Source of the DNA: Physcomitrium patens | Taxonomy: Eukaryota > Streptophyta > Bryopsida > Funariales > Funariaceae | Assembly: GCF_000002425.4 (NCBI RefSeq) | Contig: NC_037264.1 | Location: 14,386,808-14,450,807 of the forward strand | Direction: 5' to 3' | DNA: 64,000 nucleotides | Part shown: positions 47,701 through 60,176 of the stretch, one piece after another | Layout: each line of letters opens with the position of its first letter | Numbering within the stretch: the first letter of the stretch is position 1 | Translations under genes and position numbers: made by a program | The notes under the pieces: generated by a model | What the model was told of the DNA's origin: nothing | What the model saw: the letters and a program-made list of their open reading frames with translations, nothing else | The model's database searches: none

Positions 47701-50035
47701 TAAATCCTTCAACAATCCTTGGCAATGGTTTTTCCTTCAACCTATCTTGATTCCGTTCATGATTAGGAGGTACTATTAGAAATTGTACAGCTTTCCTTCC
47801 ATCTTCACTATGTACCCTTGCATAAGCAAAACCATCATCAAGTACTTTTGTTTCTATCCGTGTTACCATAATATAAGGCTGTCCTAAAATCAATGGATAA
47901 GATATTGTATCTTGTACAAAAAAATGTTGTTCTGTCGCAACATCTCCAATCTGAATTTTGACATCTGGACAAGCTCCATATAATTTGCCTCATGTATTAT
48001 TAATTGCTCATATTGTCCATCCATGTTCTATATCAATTGGCCATTTCTGCTTCTTATAAAGATCTTTAGACATAAGATTTATTTCAGAAACATAGTCAAC
48101 TAAAGCAACAATTGGTTCTTCTATATCTCCTACTTTTACCAATACTTCAATACTTGCCCTTGTCCAATGTTTTTGAGTATAATGGCTTGAAGCTTCTATT
48201 TCTTTATCACTATAATCTTCAAAACGTACTCGTTGATTATATCCATTCTTTTCATTTGTTGATTGCTTCTAACCATTATCAACCTCTTCTTCATCTTTAT
48301 ATAATCCTACATCAATAGCATGACTCATTCCAGCTTTGCCCATTAATTGCCTCTTTTGTTTAATGTTGTCAATGATAACATCATGAAATTTCTTCTTTGC
48401 AATTCACAAAATCTCTTTCAATGTGAATTCTACCTCAGTATTTAATATACATTCTTTCAATATCCCTTTTAAATTTGTTGCAGCTTCAATATCAAAAAGT
48501 AGCTTATAAGCAATTGATTTACCCTTATCTTTTTTCTCCTTTGTTTTTTCTTCCAATGATGCTGAAGTATCCTTTATAGGCAATTCTTATGAAGCCGCCT
48601 TATGAGCCTTGTCTCCTCTAGTTTGCTTCTTACAGGAATTTCCTTCTCTTGTATCATCAAAATTTCCTTGTCTCTTTTCTTCCATCATAGCTTTATATTG
48701 GCTTTTAGCAATATATGCATGAATTGAAAGAGACTCAATAGGATCTTCTCAACATGTTGCTCCTTGTATTGTAACTGCTGTCCTCAATAATACTTTTCAA
48801 GGCATTTTTTCTTTTTATATTATAGAAATGGCAGAAGCCCAAAATTCACTAGTTTCTATACTTCCATCAAAGTCATCATCTACTCTAACATCATAACTTG
48901 CACGCTCTTGTATTGCTATTCCATGTTCTATTAAATAATCTTGAATCAATGCTCTCATACCTCCTTTGCCAAAATTGATTTGAAAGAGATCCTCTATATC
49001 TTTTAATGTAATTTTTCCATCTTTTCAGTAAATAACTCCTCGCTACACCATATTATTAAATTAACTACAATACTTCCTAGCATGTGAAATGTCATCACAC
49101 CACATACATCTTTGTACATATCCTTGTTTTGAAACATTCTTCAAATTATTTGTAGAAGTATTTTCTTGAAGTCTTGGCAATTTGATTTAAAGATCTCACA
49201 TTCCACATATAATTTCTTCAATTTCCATCTCTCCTTTCTTTGATAAAGATGTTGAAGATTGAACAGTAGGCATTGTTGGTTGTGTTGTATGTACTGGAAT
49301 TTTAGGTGCTTGTACTACTTTTAGAATATTACTCGTATCCTTCATCCTTTCTCTTTTTGCAAGCAAACCCATTGCATTTTCAACATTTTTCCACTTTGTT
49401 GTCAATCCTTCATCTTCTTCTTTGTCTTCAAGAAGCAACTCCAATTTCTTTTGTAATTTTCCATCAGCAGCTTGAAGAAATAATTCAACCTTGTTCGGCT
49501 CTAATGTCAAATTTTCTACCTTCGATAATTGAGAATACTGCCTCTCAAATTTCTTTAGTAGCTCTGTTGCTTGCAAATTCTTATTACGCCGCTCAATCCA
49601 TTTTAGAAATAGTTTCTTTGTAATACAATCAATGTCCTCCAAGAAATATTTGTCTTTTAATGCATGTGAAAAAATCTCCCATGAATTTCCATAATGCTCT
49701 ATAATTGATGTAATATGATTTTTTATTTCCAATATCATGGCAAGTCCAAATAATTCAACCATCTTCTTCTCAGAAACTTGATTTGATTCCATTTTCTGAA
49801 TATAATATCTTAAATAACTTGAAATATCCCTTCCATCAAATTGATCAATTTTATTGACCACTGCTTGCAATCTTTTGGTTGCTAAAGCTTTATTGCGATC
49901 ATTACTTTATTGTTGATCCATAGATAATGATAAGGCTTAAAATATACCAGCAACGGATGGATCTATGTATATACCTTGTCTTTTAAAAGAAGCTCCACTT
50001 AAAGCTCCTTCAAAAAATTTATTCTCATTCTCCAT
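47675..50035 (-). pseudogene. Beta2 gag-protease relic
   Basis: The minus-strand ATG at 50035 gives 'MENENKFFEGALSGASFKRQ', matching the beta3 start. An open block at 49196-49870 is the capsid-like region ('AVVNKIDQFDGRDISSYLRYY'). The zinc-knuckle region near 49060-49110 keeps 'CMWCDDISHARKY'. The protease loop near 48070-48095 reads D-Y-V in place of D-H-G and is inactive. The last block, 47675-47893, has 'MILGQPYI' and ends 'FEKVPL' before a TAA. Many stops arise at CAA/CAG/TGG positions. Confidence 0.85.
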
Positions 50036-50082
50036 AAAATAAAAATGAAAATAAATAAATCCCAATACTTTCCACCTCAAGC

Positions 50083-50102
50083 GTTTCACATCGAGTTCAT
50101 CA
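50083..50102 (-). other. Beta2 primer-binding site, decayed
   Basis: On the minus strand TGATGAACTCGATGTGAAAC follows the 5' LTR end by four bases. It differs from the beta3 site at 33806 by G-to-A and C-to-T changes in the compared bases. Confidence 0.6.
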
Positions 50103-50106
50103 CTTA

Positions 50107-51963
50107 TATCATATTATGTGCTATTTAGCTTAAGAACGCACCTGGTGTCTGGCTGTAGAAGATAAAATGATGTTTTGCAAGAATCCAAGTAGTCTAGTGG
50201 GTTTCAACTAATCAAATACAAACTATTTCGGATTTCAATGTAAAAGCTTAATTTCAATACAAAGTACTTAGAACACTATTTTTAATAGCTTCTGAATATT
50301 ATAAGTATAGATTCTTTTGTTATTTGTTATTTTTATTTCTATTTCATTTTTTTTATTTTTTTTCTATTTTTTTTTTAAATCCTAACCCTTGATAGCAAGC
50401 CTCAACAAGCTGTAATTCTCAATCTGACCATCCGATTATTCTGAGACTTCTACCACTAGTGTCTTTACAAGTCTTCTAAATATTCAAGAAGTTCAATCCA
50501 ATCCAACTTACAGATTGCAAGAATACCATAAATTCACGCTGAAGTCCTTTGACCGCCGCCTAGAAGGTTGATGACAAACTTTAACTTGCAATTTTTCCTT
50601 CTATGACCATTAATTCTCATTCAAACTTTGTAAGAAGCTGTGCCTTTAAGTCCTCGACTTACCATGTTAAAATTCACCTTATTCTAGTCAGTAGATCTCA
50701 GATATTTTAAAAATCCTAAACAACTCTAATATGCCAACTTCTTATACCTCTTTATACTAATGATCAAATATCCTTTATCCGTACCGTAAGATTGATACAA
50801 ATTTTTGCATGCACTTAGTATACTCAACCATCTAGATACCTCTAAAATTTCAATTATAGATGTCTCTTTAATTTTACAAAACAATCAAGAGTACTAGCCT
50901 TTACTTTATTTCAAAAACCCAATTCACCAATACAAACACTGACTTTGAGCAACGATTGCAAAGTCATTCCAATCCCTATGAAACCCAATTCTACATCTTT
51001 CGAAGGAGCTTGAAGCTAGCTCTCTAATTCCAAAATCCTGATTTCCAAATGCCCCCTTCCTTTTCCTCTCCTCTTCTTTAACTCCATGAGGTCCCCTATT
51101 CTTCCGCCCTAGACTCCGAATTAGAACAGCAGACCCGCCTCTATGGAATTCCTGCCTCTAACAGGATCTTTCTATGGAAAGGATGTTTTTCCAAAATGGC
51201 ATAGAGAACCGAACAGCTTGAAATAGAATCAAAGCCTCTATATTCGGGACTTCATTGGGTTGCCCAACCGAGTCAGGTCTCATACTGGATAAGAGGCCCA
51301 TACCAGGACCTGGATTGGATGTCCCGATAATTGGGTCAAATTGGTCCTTCACATCAGACTCACCCAAATATTGAATTGGTCCTTTCTTCTTTTGTCGACT
51401 CCTGGTAAGAACAGCTCGAATTCATTCCACCCGATTTATCGAAGAATCTTGAGGACCTCAATTTATCCCCTCAATTTTTTCCTAGCTTTAGATCTATTGA
51501 TCCCAATTATTGAAATTCAACGAAGCATTACATTGCTGATAAGTATGCCTCGATTGCTTGCTATTTCCAGACACTAAAGCGTAATTGTCACTAGCTTTGA
51601 AATCGGGACATTTACTAGCATAATGACCAATCTGTTTACAACAGAAACAACGAAGTGGTCTTCTTCCACCTCCATCAAGCATATTGGGTGTCTCTATCGG
51701 TATATACTTACTAGGTTTGTTCCATGTAGAGTTAGAAAATAATCCTAGTAGTTTCATTAGTACAGAAGGTACTTGGTTCGATGATGCCGATGAAGCATAT
51801 GCTATTATTACGTTCCGTGGTACAACTAGGAATGGGGTGACATTAACTGGCCCTTGAATATTGGCACTAGAATTGGCCATTGTTTCTAACGTCCAAGATG
51901 ACTAAATATTAATAAATCATTTCTATTTATATTTTCACCATATAGTCATGTTACAACACGACA
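50107..51963 (-). repeat. Beta2 5' LTR
   Basis: This 1857-bp LTR starts at 51963 (TGTCGTGTTGTAACATGACT) and ends at 50107 (TAATATGATA). It is about 660 bp longer than the beta3 LTR because it contains a zinc-knuckle coding segment and a longer U5-side region. A poly-T-rich tract lies at 50325-50375. The end shows the same 'cttctacagccagac' block as beta3. Confidence 0.87.
51494..51880 (-). CDS. CCHC zinc-knuckle ORF (128 aa) inside the beta2 5' LTR
   Basis: An uninterrupted 128-codon frame begins at an ATG about 83 bp inside the LTR ('MANSSANIQGPVNVTPFLVV'). It has a Ser/Asn-rich N-terminus, a segment 'LLGLFSNSTWNKPSKYIPIE', a basic patch 'GGGRRPLRC', and a perfect CCHC knuckle 'CFCCKQIGHYASKCP' at about residues 78-92, then a Gln/Asn-rich tail. 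Zinc knuckles of this spacing bind single-stranded nucleic acids in Gag and in cellular proteins. Both LTRs carry the ORF, and the beta3 LTRs keep its two ends without the knuckle. It could be a captured gag or host fragment, or a U3-encoded protein. Expression is unproven. Confidence 0.6.
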   Translation of the reverse strand: MANSSANIQGPVNVTPFLVVPRNVIIAYASSASSNQVPSVLMKLLGLFSNSTWNKPSKYIPIETPNMLDGGGRRPLRCFCCKQIGHYASKCPDFKASDNYALVSGNSKQSRHTYQQCNASLNFNNWDQ

Positions 51964-54900
51964 CCAGTTGTCAGACCTTTGCCAGAAGATTCTAAAGAAC
52001 AAATGAAAGAAGCATCAAGAGAAAGGAGCTTGAGAGATCCAAAGAATATTGGTCACAAGTTTACTAAAGAGACTTTTGAAGAATTAAAGATTAGTTCTGA
52101 TGGTTCTTTATTGTAAGAAGAAATTACCTTCTTCAAAGAGATGTTAGCAAAATAAGGTAGATCATTTGCCTTTGAATCTTATGAAATTGGGTGTGTGGAT
52201 CCAAATACTGTAATACCTATGGTTATTTTCACTGTACCACATGTACCTTAGAATCTAAGGCCAATTCCAATACCAAGGACACATTTACCAAGCTTAGTGG
52301 AATTATTAAAAGAAAAGATAAAGATGAAGATTTTGGAGCCCTCTTTTGCACCATATTCTAGTCGATGGTTTACAATGCCTAAGAAAAATGGGTCATTATG
52401 TTTTATTCAAGATATGCAACTAATGAATGTAGTTACTATCAAGAATGCAGGAATTGGGCCTATAGTAGATGAATTTGTTGAGGCATTTGGAGGAAGGGCA
52501 ATCTATTCAATGGATGATTTATATTTGGGCTATGACCAATTTCAACTTATAAAAAGAAGTAGAGATATGAAAATGATGAGAAAACCACTTAGATTAGTTA
52601 GAATGTGTACTCTTCCTCAAGGCGCAACCAACTTAGTTGTGGATATGATGAACGGGATGAATAAGGTATTGAGAGATTTTATTCCAGAGAAGACTATGTC
52701 TTTTCTAGATGATGTTCCTATAAAGGGGTGCAAAGAAGAAGACAAGGATGAAACTTTAGATAAGAGGGGGTGTCGCAAGTATATTGCTGATCATATACAA
52801 GATTGTAAAAAAATATTGACTCGACTTGGAGAAGTTTATCTTACATTATCAGGTATAAAATCTATATTTGGAGTACAAGAGGTTGTGATTGTTGGACATT
52901 TGCATGGATTTTATGGAAGAAAACTAGATCCAACTAAGGTTGATGCGATTGAAAGAATGAAAGAGAATTATAGTTCTTTAATATAGGTTCGTAGGTTTTT
53001 AGATGCATGTGTATTTTATCGTATTTAGATTCCTCATTATGCACACATAGCAAATCCATTATATGAACTATTACACAAGGGCTATCAATTTAAATGGAAA
53101 GAAAAGCATATTAAAGCAATATAAAGATTGAAGAAATTATTGATATCACCTCCAAAGTTGAGAAAAATTGATTATAATAGCAATAGACCAGTGATTCTTA
53201 CTATGGATATTAGTCTGATTGCCATTGAATGGGCTGTAGGTCACCATGATTCAAATGGACACAGATTTGCAGTGCAATTTGGAGCTAAAGTTTTTAAGTA
53301 CTTACCAACATGCATATTCATAGGTGAAAATGGAACTATGGGGAGTTGTTTCAGCTATGAAAGCTGAAAAGGATTATTTGATTGAAGCTATGGTGGTAAT
53401 TGAAATAGATTGTTTGCCTTTATTTACAATGATTACCAATTGTACAACACCAGATATTGCGATGTTGAGATAGATTGTTTATATCAAATCACTAAATCCA
53501 AAATTTAGGCATGTTGTAGAGAAAGACAATCCTGTAGCAGATATGTTATCTTGAGCAGTATATGAAAGAGAAGACAAGATGGTTGAGGATATTGATGATG
53601 TTGGAATAAAATTCTATTCAGTATCAAAGCTTAATAAAGAAGACAATATATTTTTTGAAGAGCTTTATGAAGGAGAATTACTAAAAATTGCTCTTTATTT
53701 GAATACCTTGACTAAACAAGAGAATTGGTCAATAGAAAAATTTAATCAAATAAGAAAGAAGGCTTATGGATTTTTGCTTCAAGAAGGGTTTTTATGGAAG
53801 AGATCAAAGAAAAGAATTGAAATGCCAAGACTAGTAGTAGGTACTAAATAAGATCAACAAAGATTACTCAAAGAATTTCATGAGAATCTATGGGCGAGAT
53901 ATAGAGGAATTTGGACTACTTTTACTAAAATGAAGGAATGATATTGGTAGAAGAATATGTATCGAGATGTAACTTTGTTTGTGGAATCTTGTGTAACTTA
54001 TCAGATGTATTCAAATATATGACATCGAGATGGGTTGCATCCGACATATCCTTTGGTTATTCATTTTAAATGGATTGTGGATTTGATTATTATGCCGATG
54101 GAACTATGGAAAATGAGATATTTAATTTTGGTTCATGAAGATTTATCCAACCAAGTAGAAGGCAAGGCACTAAGAAAAAAGTCCAAAGAGGGAATTTATA
54201 GGTTTTTACTTGAAGAAGTTATTTATCACTATGGATGTATGGGAAAGATCATTGCAAATCAAGAAGAATTAGATGTACATGAAGCTCGTGATTTTTTTAA
54301 GAGATGTGGGATCAAATTATCATTGACTATTGCTTATAATCCAGAGGGGAATGCAAAGAGTAAACATGGACATCTACTAATTGTAAAAGCCTTAGTTAAA
54401 GCTTGCAATGGAAGAGTGAGAGAATGGCCTCGACTTCTACCTTATGCATTATGGGCTGATCGAACAACACATAGTTAGATGACAGGATATATGCCAATAG
54501 AACTTATGGCAAGTCAAAAACCAATTATGCCGATTGAAGAAAATGTATCAACTTGGAATATGCTACCATGGAAAGATGGGTTGACAAGAGGGGAATTGTT
54601 AGCCATTAGAATCCGACAACTTGAACAAAGATCGAAAGATGTGGAATTAGCATTAAAAAGGTTACAAAAGGTAAGGTTAGGAAATAAGACTCGATTTGAC
54701 AAGCAACATCGATTGAGACCTAGAGCAATTGAAGAAGGTGATTGAGTACTTGTTTATGATAGCAGTCTGAATAACCAACATAGTACTTTGCAGAAGTTTT
54801 TGAAACGTTAGTTTGGACCATATGTGATAGTAACAGTTCATGATAATGCCACAAATTCATTAAGGGAGTTAGATGGTACAAGGTTGAAAATATCTATTGC

Positions 54901-55046
54901 TGAAAAATGAGTGAAGATTTTTAAAAGACGAGATAGAAAAATCAATATGGAAGATCATGCAGAAGATATTGGCATTTTTGAAAAAGACAATTGTTTTGTA
55001 GAGGATGGTGAAAATAGAAATGAAGGATTTGATGAAGAAAATCAAT
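51964..55046 (+). pseudogene. Beta1 pol: RT, RNase H and integrase relic
   Basis: This resumes beta1 pol after beta2 ('..VVRPLPEDSKEQMKEA'). An RT block at 52297-52986 has 'WFTMPKKNGSLCFIQDMQLMN' and intact 'FLDD' ('MSFLDDVPIKGC'). RNase H is at 53128-53367 ('ILTMDISLIAIEWAVG': the Asp is kept) and breaks by frameshift. Integrase blocks are 53579-53851, 54035-54478 ('IVDLIIMPMELW', 'IANQEELD' where beta3 has PDRGEL, 'SKHGH') and 54479-54745. The DDE triad is damaged at the second and third positions. The acidic C-terminus ends at a TAG near 55046. Stops against beta3 are CAA-to-TAA, TGG-to-TAG and CGA-to-TGA changes. Confidence 0.87.
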
Positions 55047-55110
55047 AGATGGTGTGATGTCAATTATGACATATGGTTCATTTGGCGCATGCTGGAAGAT
55101 GCGTAGGTTA

Positions 55111-55122
55111 AGAGGTGGTAGA
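55111..55122 (+). other. Beta1 polypurine tract
   Basis: AGAGGTGGTAGA directly precedes the 3' LTR, matching the beta2 and beta3 tracts with small changes. Confidence 0.75.
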
Positions 55123-56444
55123 TGTCATGATGTAATACAACTATATAATGAAATTATAATAAAAATTGAATTTCCAATTAATATCTAATTATTTTAATTT
55201 AATTATAATTTGAGGTATCTAAACATGGCTTTTATAAAAGTCTCTTAGGTTATTTTTTATCTTAATAATTAGTAGGTTGAAGGTTAGTTAGTAATTTTAC
55301 CTTCTAGATTGTAGAGACTCTTCTACTACCTTAGAAAGACCATAAATTGATGAAATCAGATTAGAAGAGGTAAATAATTAATATAGTTGGTACTAGGATT
55401 AAGTTGAGAGTAGGATTGGGCTAAAAAATCCTTATGATAGGATAGATTGATACCCGGGGGTTGACCGTTTGTAAGACAAGATCAAAATCAGACCTCTAGC
55501 CACTAAAATGACGGCCTAGGGCAAAATAGGATTTCATTTGAAGATCGAAGGTTAGGATTTCAGAGCTAGCTTGAAGTTCATTACAAAGACATAAGAATTG
55601 TTTTAAGAGGATTTTAGAGGACTTAGAAATTGTTGTTCAAAGTTAGGATTTATATCAGTAATTTGGGTTTTATATAATATAATTAGGGCTAGCAATTTTA
55701 GCTAGTTCGTATAATTGGCATAACATCTATAGTTGAAAATTTAATATTATTTGGATTATTAAATGTGCTAACTGTATACAAAATTTTGTGATAATCCAAC
55801 GGCGTGGTTTAGAGATATCTAATTTTTAGCACAAGAGAATTTCAAAAGATGGCAATTTGAGGTTGGGTAGGATTTCTATGATATTTGAAGATCTATCAAT
55901 CGGATTAAGATGAAAATTGGCATGGTCTTGGAAGACTTAAAGATCAAGCTACACACCAATTTTGAGACAAAGTTAATCATTGGAGAAGGAGAAATCATTA
56001 CTGGGATTTTTGCTTCACTTTTGAAGTTGGCAGCCGAGTGACATTGGTGCAATTTTTGGAGGTTTTCTCACGATTTGTAAGTTGGATTGGGCTGAAAATT
56101 CTTGAGCATTTAAGAGACTTGCATTGACAATTATATGCAAAATTCCACATCAAGTGGACGGTCAGATTGTATGTTACAGCTTGTTAAAACTCACTAATTA
56201 GGATTGGGATTTACAAGAAAAATCTAAATTACTTAAATATGAAAGTAAAAAGGTAATTGGGATTTATGTATGGTTAAGACTACTAAGAAGAGTGTTTTAA
56301 GCACTTTTGAATTGAAATTCAGATTATATTCTTCTTGCATGGATAAAACCTATTAGGATTTTTAGGCTACTTGTGAAACATAATCTCACCTTCCACAGCT
56401 GAGTGCCCGGTGCATTCATCAGCAAAACAACAGGTAATATGACA
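55123..56444 (+). repeat. Beta1 3' LTR (type g)
   Basis: 1322 bp, starting TGTCATGATGTAATACAACT and ending CAGGTAATATGACA. It is the reference for LTR-g because it adjoins beta1 pol and its polypurine tract. Solo relatives are at 22717-24038 and 5513-9458. The right flank ACGG leads into alpha4 3' sequence. The 5' LTR of beta1 is not present. No coding. Confidence 0.85.
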
Positions 56445-56679
56445 ACGGTGTTTCAAATATTTTATTTAAAAGAAGTTATGAAGGCCTTAACAATGATTAG
56501 ATAACATGGTGGTCTTTCTACCCTGATATGTGACATTATCGATGGTTGAGAGGCCTTATCAACCATCTTTAAAGAAGACAAAGATTTGAGTATGTGGCAA
56601 ATACAATTTGTCGCATCATAGATTTCTTCAACATATGATAACTACTCTTCATGGAACTCGTCCCTAGAAGAAGGAGTAA
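56445..56679 (+). pseudogene. Alpha4 pol 3' end or 3' untranslated relic
   Basis: This is the reverse complement of 26155-26400, roughly 90% identical by eye ('catatgatgt..', 'gacattatcgatggttgaga'). In alpha5 this segment lies between the chromodomain tail and the LTR, so here it is the corresponding end of alpha4. The upstream part is missing because beta1 inserted and a later deletion removed the rest. Confidence 0.65.
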
Positions 56680-57236
56680 TGTCACAAATATATGCATGTA
56701 AGCCAATAATTATCTGTATAAATAAGTAGAAGTAAGTAGAAGTAGGTAAAAGCAAGTTAATTCTATAATATCTTCTATTCTAGCTTCTTAGAAGCTTTAT
56801 AGATGCTACTTTGACTTTATAGGTGTCTTTAATTGACTTTTTGGATTAGAAACATGGTCAACAAGTTGGCCATGTGTCACACATGTTATTAGCTTGAAGA
56901 CCAAGCTAACTATGTGGCCCACACGTAGAAAAACTTGCCTTGTAAGTCAAGGCATGTGTCCTACAAAGTCAATACATATTGGAGGTCCTATAGAATATTG
57001 CCACGTAGCCCTTAGTTAGATAGTATGTACAGAGACAAGAGTGAAGCTTCTTCATTCTTGTAAACTCTTTTCTTGCTTCTAGTCTAGTTTCAAGAGTCTC
57101 AAGTTTTCTTGTCTTTTGGCAATAAGCCTTTCCAATTTTTTTTATTATACATACTTCTTTATTTCTATTTTGTCATTCTTTCTTTGACACAGATTTTATT
57201 GATTTTTGCATCATCTTTTAGTTCATGTCTTTGATA
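56680..57236 (+). mobile_element. Alpha4 3' LTR
   Basis: A 557-bp LTR starting TGTCACAAATATATGCATGT and ending TTCATGTCTTTGATA. It is the least-decayed alpha LTR. It is followed by GAAT (57237-57240), the duplicate of the bases before the alpha4 5' LTR, and then LTR-k resumes. Confidence 0.75.
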
Positions 57237-58417
57237 GAATCCTAAAAAATTCTAAAAAATTCGTAAAGAAATTTTGAAGAAATTTTTAAAAAATCCAAAC
57301 CAACGATAAACCAAATTATATCGTAATCTTAATCAAATCCTAATCTTAACTAAACCCTAATCAATTTTTTAAATCTCAAATAAATTTTTAACAACCTTAC
57401 AACAGATTTCAAAATTGAATGATTAATATTTGAACCATTATTTTAATTCCAATTTTTCATATTTTTTGCTTATTAAATTTAAAATAGAATCAAAAAAATT
57501 TAAAAATACCCAAAACTTCTAAATAGACAATAACCTTAAAAATGTGCTAAGGTGTCAGCCAACAGTCTCATCTGACCTTAATGCCAATCTCTTTGAGCCA
57601 ATTACTCTTGATTGAATCATTTCTTTGCTTCCAAACTTTACACACTTGTTAGAAAACAAGCTGAATACCTCTATAAAAAATATTTTCTTCAATCTAATCA
57701 ATGGATTGATAGATATCTAAGAAGAATTCACTAGTCCTCAAACCTTAAAATTCCAAGAGCATAACTCATAAAATCCTTCATGTTTTTTAATCTAACCATT
57801 CAATCGGTTCTAAATTTATAACACTCATTAAACATAACTACAACTACAAACCTAAAAATTTTCATCCATAAATCTATTATAAACTCTTGAAATTACCAAA
57901 AACGTCAACCCTAATTTTATTTTCAAAACCTAGAGTCACTAAAAACAACATCAACTTTGCAAAGCTCTTATGAAGTCATTATTCATCCAAAACCTTCAAA
58001 ATTAATGCTTACAAAAATCCTATCAAGTCTGTTGTCTAACTTTATTCTTTGATAAACCAAAGAACCATAGAATTATCGTCGAGACTTAGTTTTGTGCCTT
58101 AAGATCTAGTGTTGACCCTTGTTAGTAACTGGTCTTCTCTAGGTATCAATTTTTATCTCTTTTGAGATAAATTCTACTAAAATCAACTTCTAACTCCCTC
58201 TTATACATGCCTATATCTTTTATTTTTCTAATCTATTTTATTTTACCTTATTTATGGTCCTACATATAAGTAAGTAGAATCCACCTTTCTAAAAAGGCAG
58301 CATTGCCACTAAAAGTTCTAATACCTTCCTATCTTTTATCTATATTTTTTTACTTTATCTTTTAATTTGGATCTTTTATAATAAGATCCATATTATTATC
58401 TTTCACCATATAATTGT

Positions 58418-59395
58418 TGTCATATTGTAAATACTTATAGTATGTAAATATTAGTTAAAATATATTATATATTAATAAATCAAGTTTTATATTAGAATGG
58501 TTAGTAGATTAAATTAAAAAGAGTTGATATAAGAAACTTTACTTTTTTTTTTCTTTACTTGTTTTGATTTTGGCATTAAAAAAATATATGACCTAAATCT
58601 TTAGAATGAAGCCTTAGGAAAAGGTGGAAGCCTAAAGATGAAAATCTAAACTAGTAGGAGGCTAATTGGAAGGGATGAAAGCAAAGTATGGTCAGATGAA
58701 GGTAAGGAATAGAGAACTTCATCTCTATTGGTCGAATACTATGTCCAATAGACTTTGAAGAGGCTGCTTGTGACCTTAACAAGGATTTTGACGACTTCAA
58801 AGATAGAATTCGGAAATTAGAAGATAGGATTGTAAAGTTTAGAATTTGGGCTATAATTTGTGTACAAAAATTAGAGGATTTGGAGTTTGGATGAAGAAGT
58901 TATAGAAAGTTGAAGTTAGCGCACTCAAATCAAAGGCAGTAAGTAAGTGATTTTATTCATAGTAATGGTTGGAACCATACTTTGAGTTTTTGGATGAATT
59001 TTTAGCTCAAACCTTTTAGAGAATATAGATTATTGTGTTAAAAAGCTATACATAAAAAATTTGTGATATTTGAATGCTTGGTTTGTGAGATATGAAGAAA
59101 ATTACATGTAGATGTACAAAAATTAGGGTTTGAAGCTATTGTTAGGATTTTGGTGTTATCTTAAGATCCGCAATAAATTTGCAGTTGAAATTTGTTATGG
59201 TAGTTGTTAGAAGTATATTAGTACTTCATCTAAAATTTGAGTGTATTTGAATGGTCTAATTGAAAGATATGAGTTGTTGAAGTTCAAGAGTAATACTCCA
59301 TAAGGACATATAAGGATTTAGAGTTTTTTATCATATTTTGGGTGTTTTTGGAAACTTAAGACTTATACATTTGGTATAATTTCTCCTAAAAGTGT

Positions 59396-59440
<45 letters not shown>

Positions 59441-59530
59441 TTGGTCTTTCTTATCTCAAGACTCGATTGAGTAATTAGTCGTAGCTAGGAGCCCAGTACT
59501 TTCTTGAGGCATTTTTTCTCTATCTTGACA
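58418..59530 (+). mobile_element. Solo LTR-d in LTR-k
   Basis: An 1113-bp LTR starting TGTCATATTGTAAATACTTA and ending CTCTATCTTGACA. A perfect 4-bp duplication TTGT flanks it (58414-58417 and 59531-59534), and LTR-k resumes with 'gttacaacacaaca'. It contains a (TA)n run at 59399-59437 and the 'cttcatctctattggtcga' block common to LTR-d and LTR-i. Confidence 0.8.
59399..59437. repeat. (TA)n microsatellite in LTR-d
   Basis: About 39 bp of alternating AT within the LTR, the longest such run in the window. Confidence 0.92.
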
Positions 59531-60137
59531 TTGTGTTACAACACAACATCATATTAAAAGCAATTAAAAAGAAGCAATTGGAGTTGGAGAGAATATTTTT
59601 TTGGCTATACTTTTTACATATTGCTTGATGAATTTTAAGCTAAGATAAAGGAATTATAGAAAGTTTAAGTGAGTGCTTACAATCTAAGGATTTTGAGTAA
59701 GTGGATTTACTAGTGGTTGTGTTTTGAGTCATATATTAAGCAATTTGATAAGATTTTGGCTAAATATTTCTAAAAGTATATGTTATTATATTAATAAATT
59801 TTATATTTAAATTTTTTGGCATTTGGAGTTTGGATTTTTGAGATATGAAGAAAATAGTATTAGGAAGCTTATAAATTAGAATTCAAAGTACTTATTAGTA
59901 TTTTTAAGATATCAAAAAATCTATAGTAGATTTATGGTTTATTATTATTATTATTATAAATCTTAAGAACAAAGTTTATGTTATCTAAAAATTTGAAAAA
60001 AATTGAATAATTAGATCAAAAGATTTGAATTTCTAAAATTCAAGGAAAAAAAACTTTTGCAAGAGAAAAATGTTTTGAAAGGATTTTGGAATAATTTGGA
60101 TATTTTATACAAAATAAGGAGGTTTTTAGAAGATAAG

Positions 60138-60141
<4 letters not shown>

Positions 60142-60172
<31 letters not shown>
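60142..60172. repeat. (TA)n microsatellite in LTR-i
   Basis: About 31 bp of alternating TA in the second part of the split LTR-i. Confidence 0.9.

Positions 60173-60176
<4 letters not shown>

Larger units (their letters stand above)
32563..51963 (-). mobile_element. Beta2, a Ty3 element on the minus strand, carrying beta3 and LTR-i
   Basis: The 5' LTR is 50107-51963; the internal region is 50106-42797. The 3' LTR is 40980-42796 plus 32563-32604, because beta3 inserted in it. The left end at 32563 (TATCGTATTACATGC..) aligns with the 5' LTR end at 50107 (TATCATATTATGTGC..) over 42 bp, differing mostly by transitions. Flanks are CCGA (32559-32562) and CCAG (51964-51967); both derive from CCGG by one G-to-A change each, and beta1 pol reads across ('KP|VVRPLPED'). 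Gag, protease, RT, RNase H and integrase are all recognisable but broken. Confidence 0.85.
24901..59548 (-). mobile_element. LTR-k (minus) in LTR-i, split by alpha4 and LTR-d
   Basis: The pieces are 24901-25193, 57237-58417 and about 59535-59548. The left end, TATCATATTACATAAAATCT followed by a degenerate 'gcattgaggacttggctatgg' block, is the reverse complement of the U5 end seen at 15040-15100. The 'aatcctaaaaaaat' repeats run up to 25193 and resume at 57237. The right end, GTTACAACACAACA, is the reverse of the LTR start. Flanks are GCAT (24897-24900) and TCAT (59549-59552). Apart from the inserts there is no coding. Confidence 0.6.
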
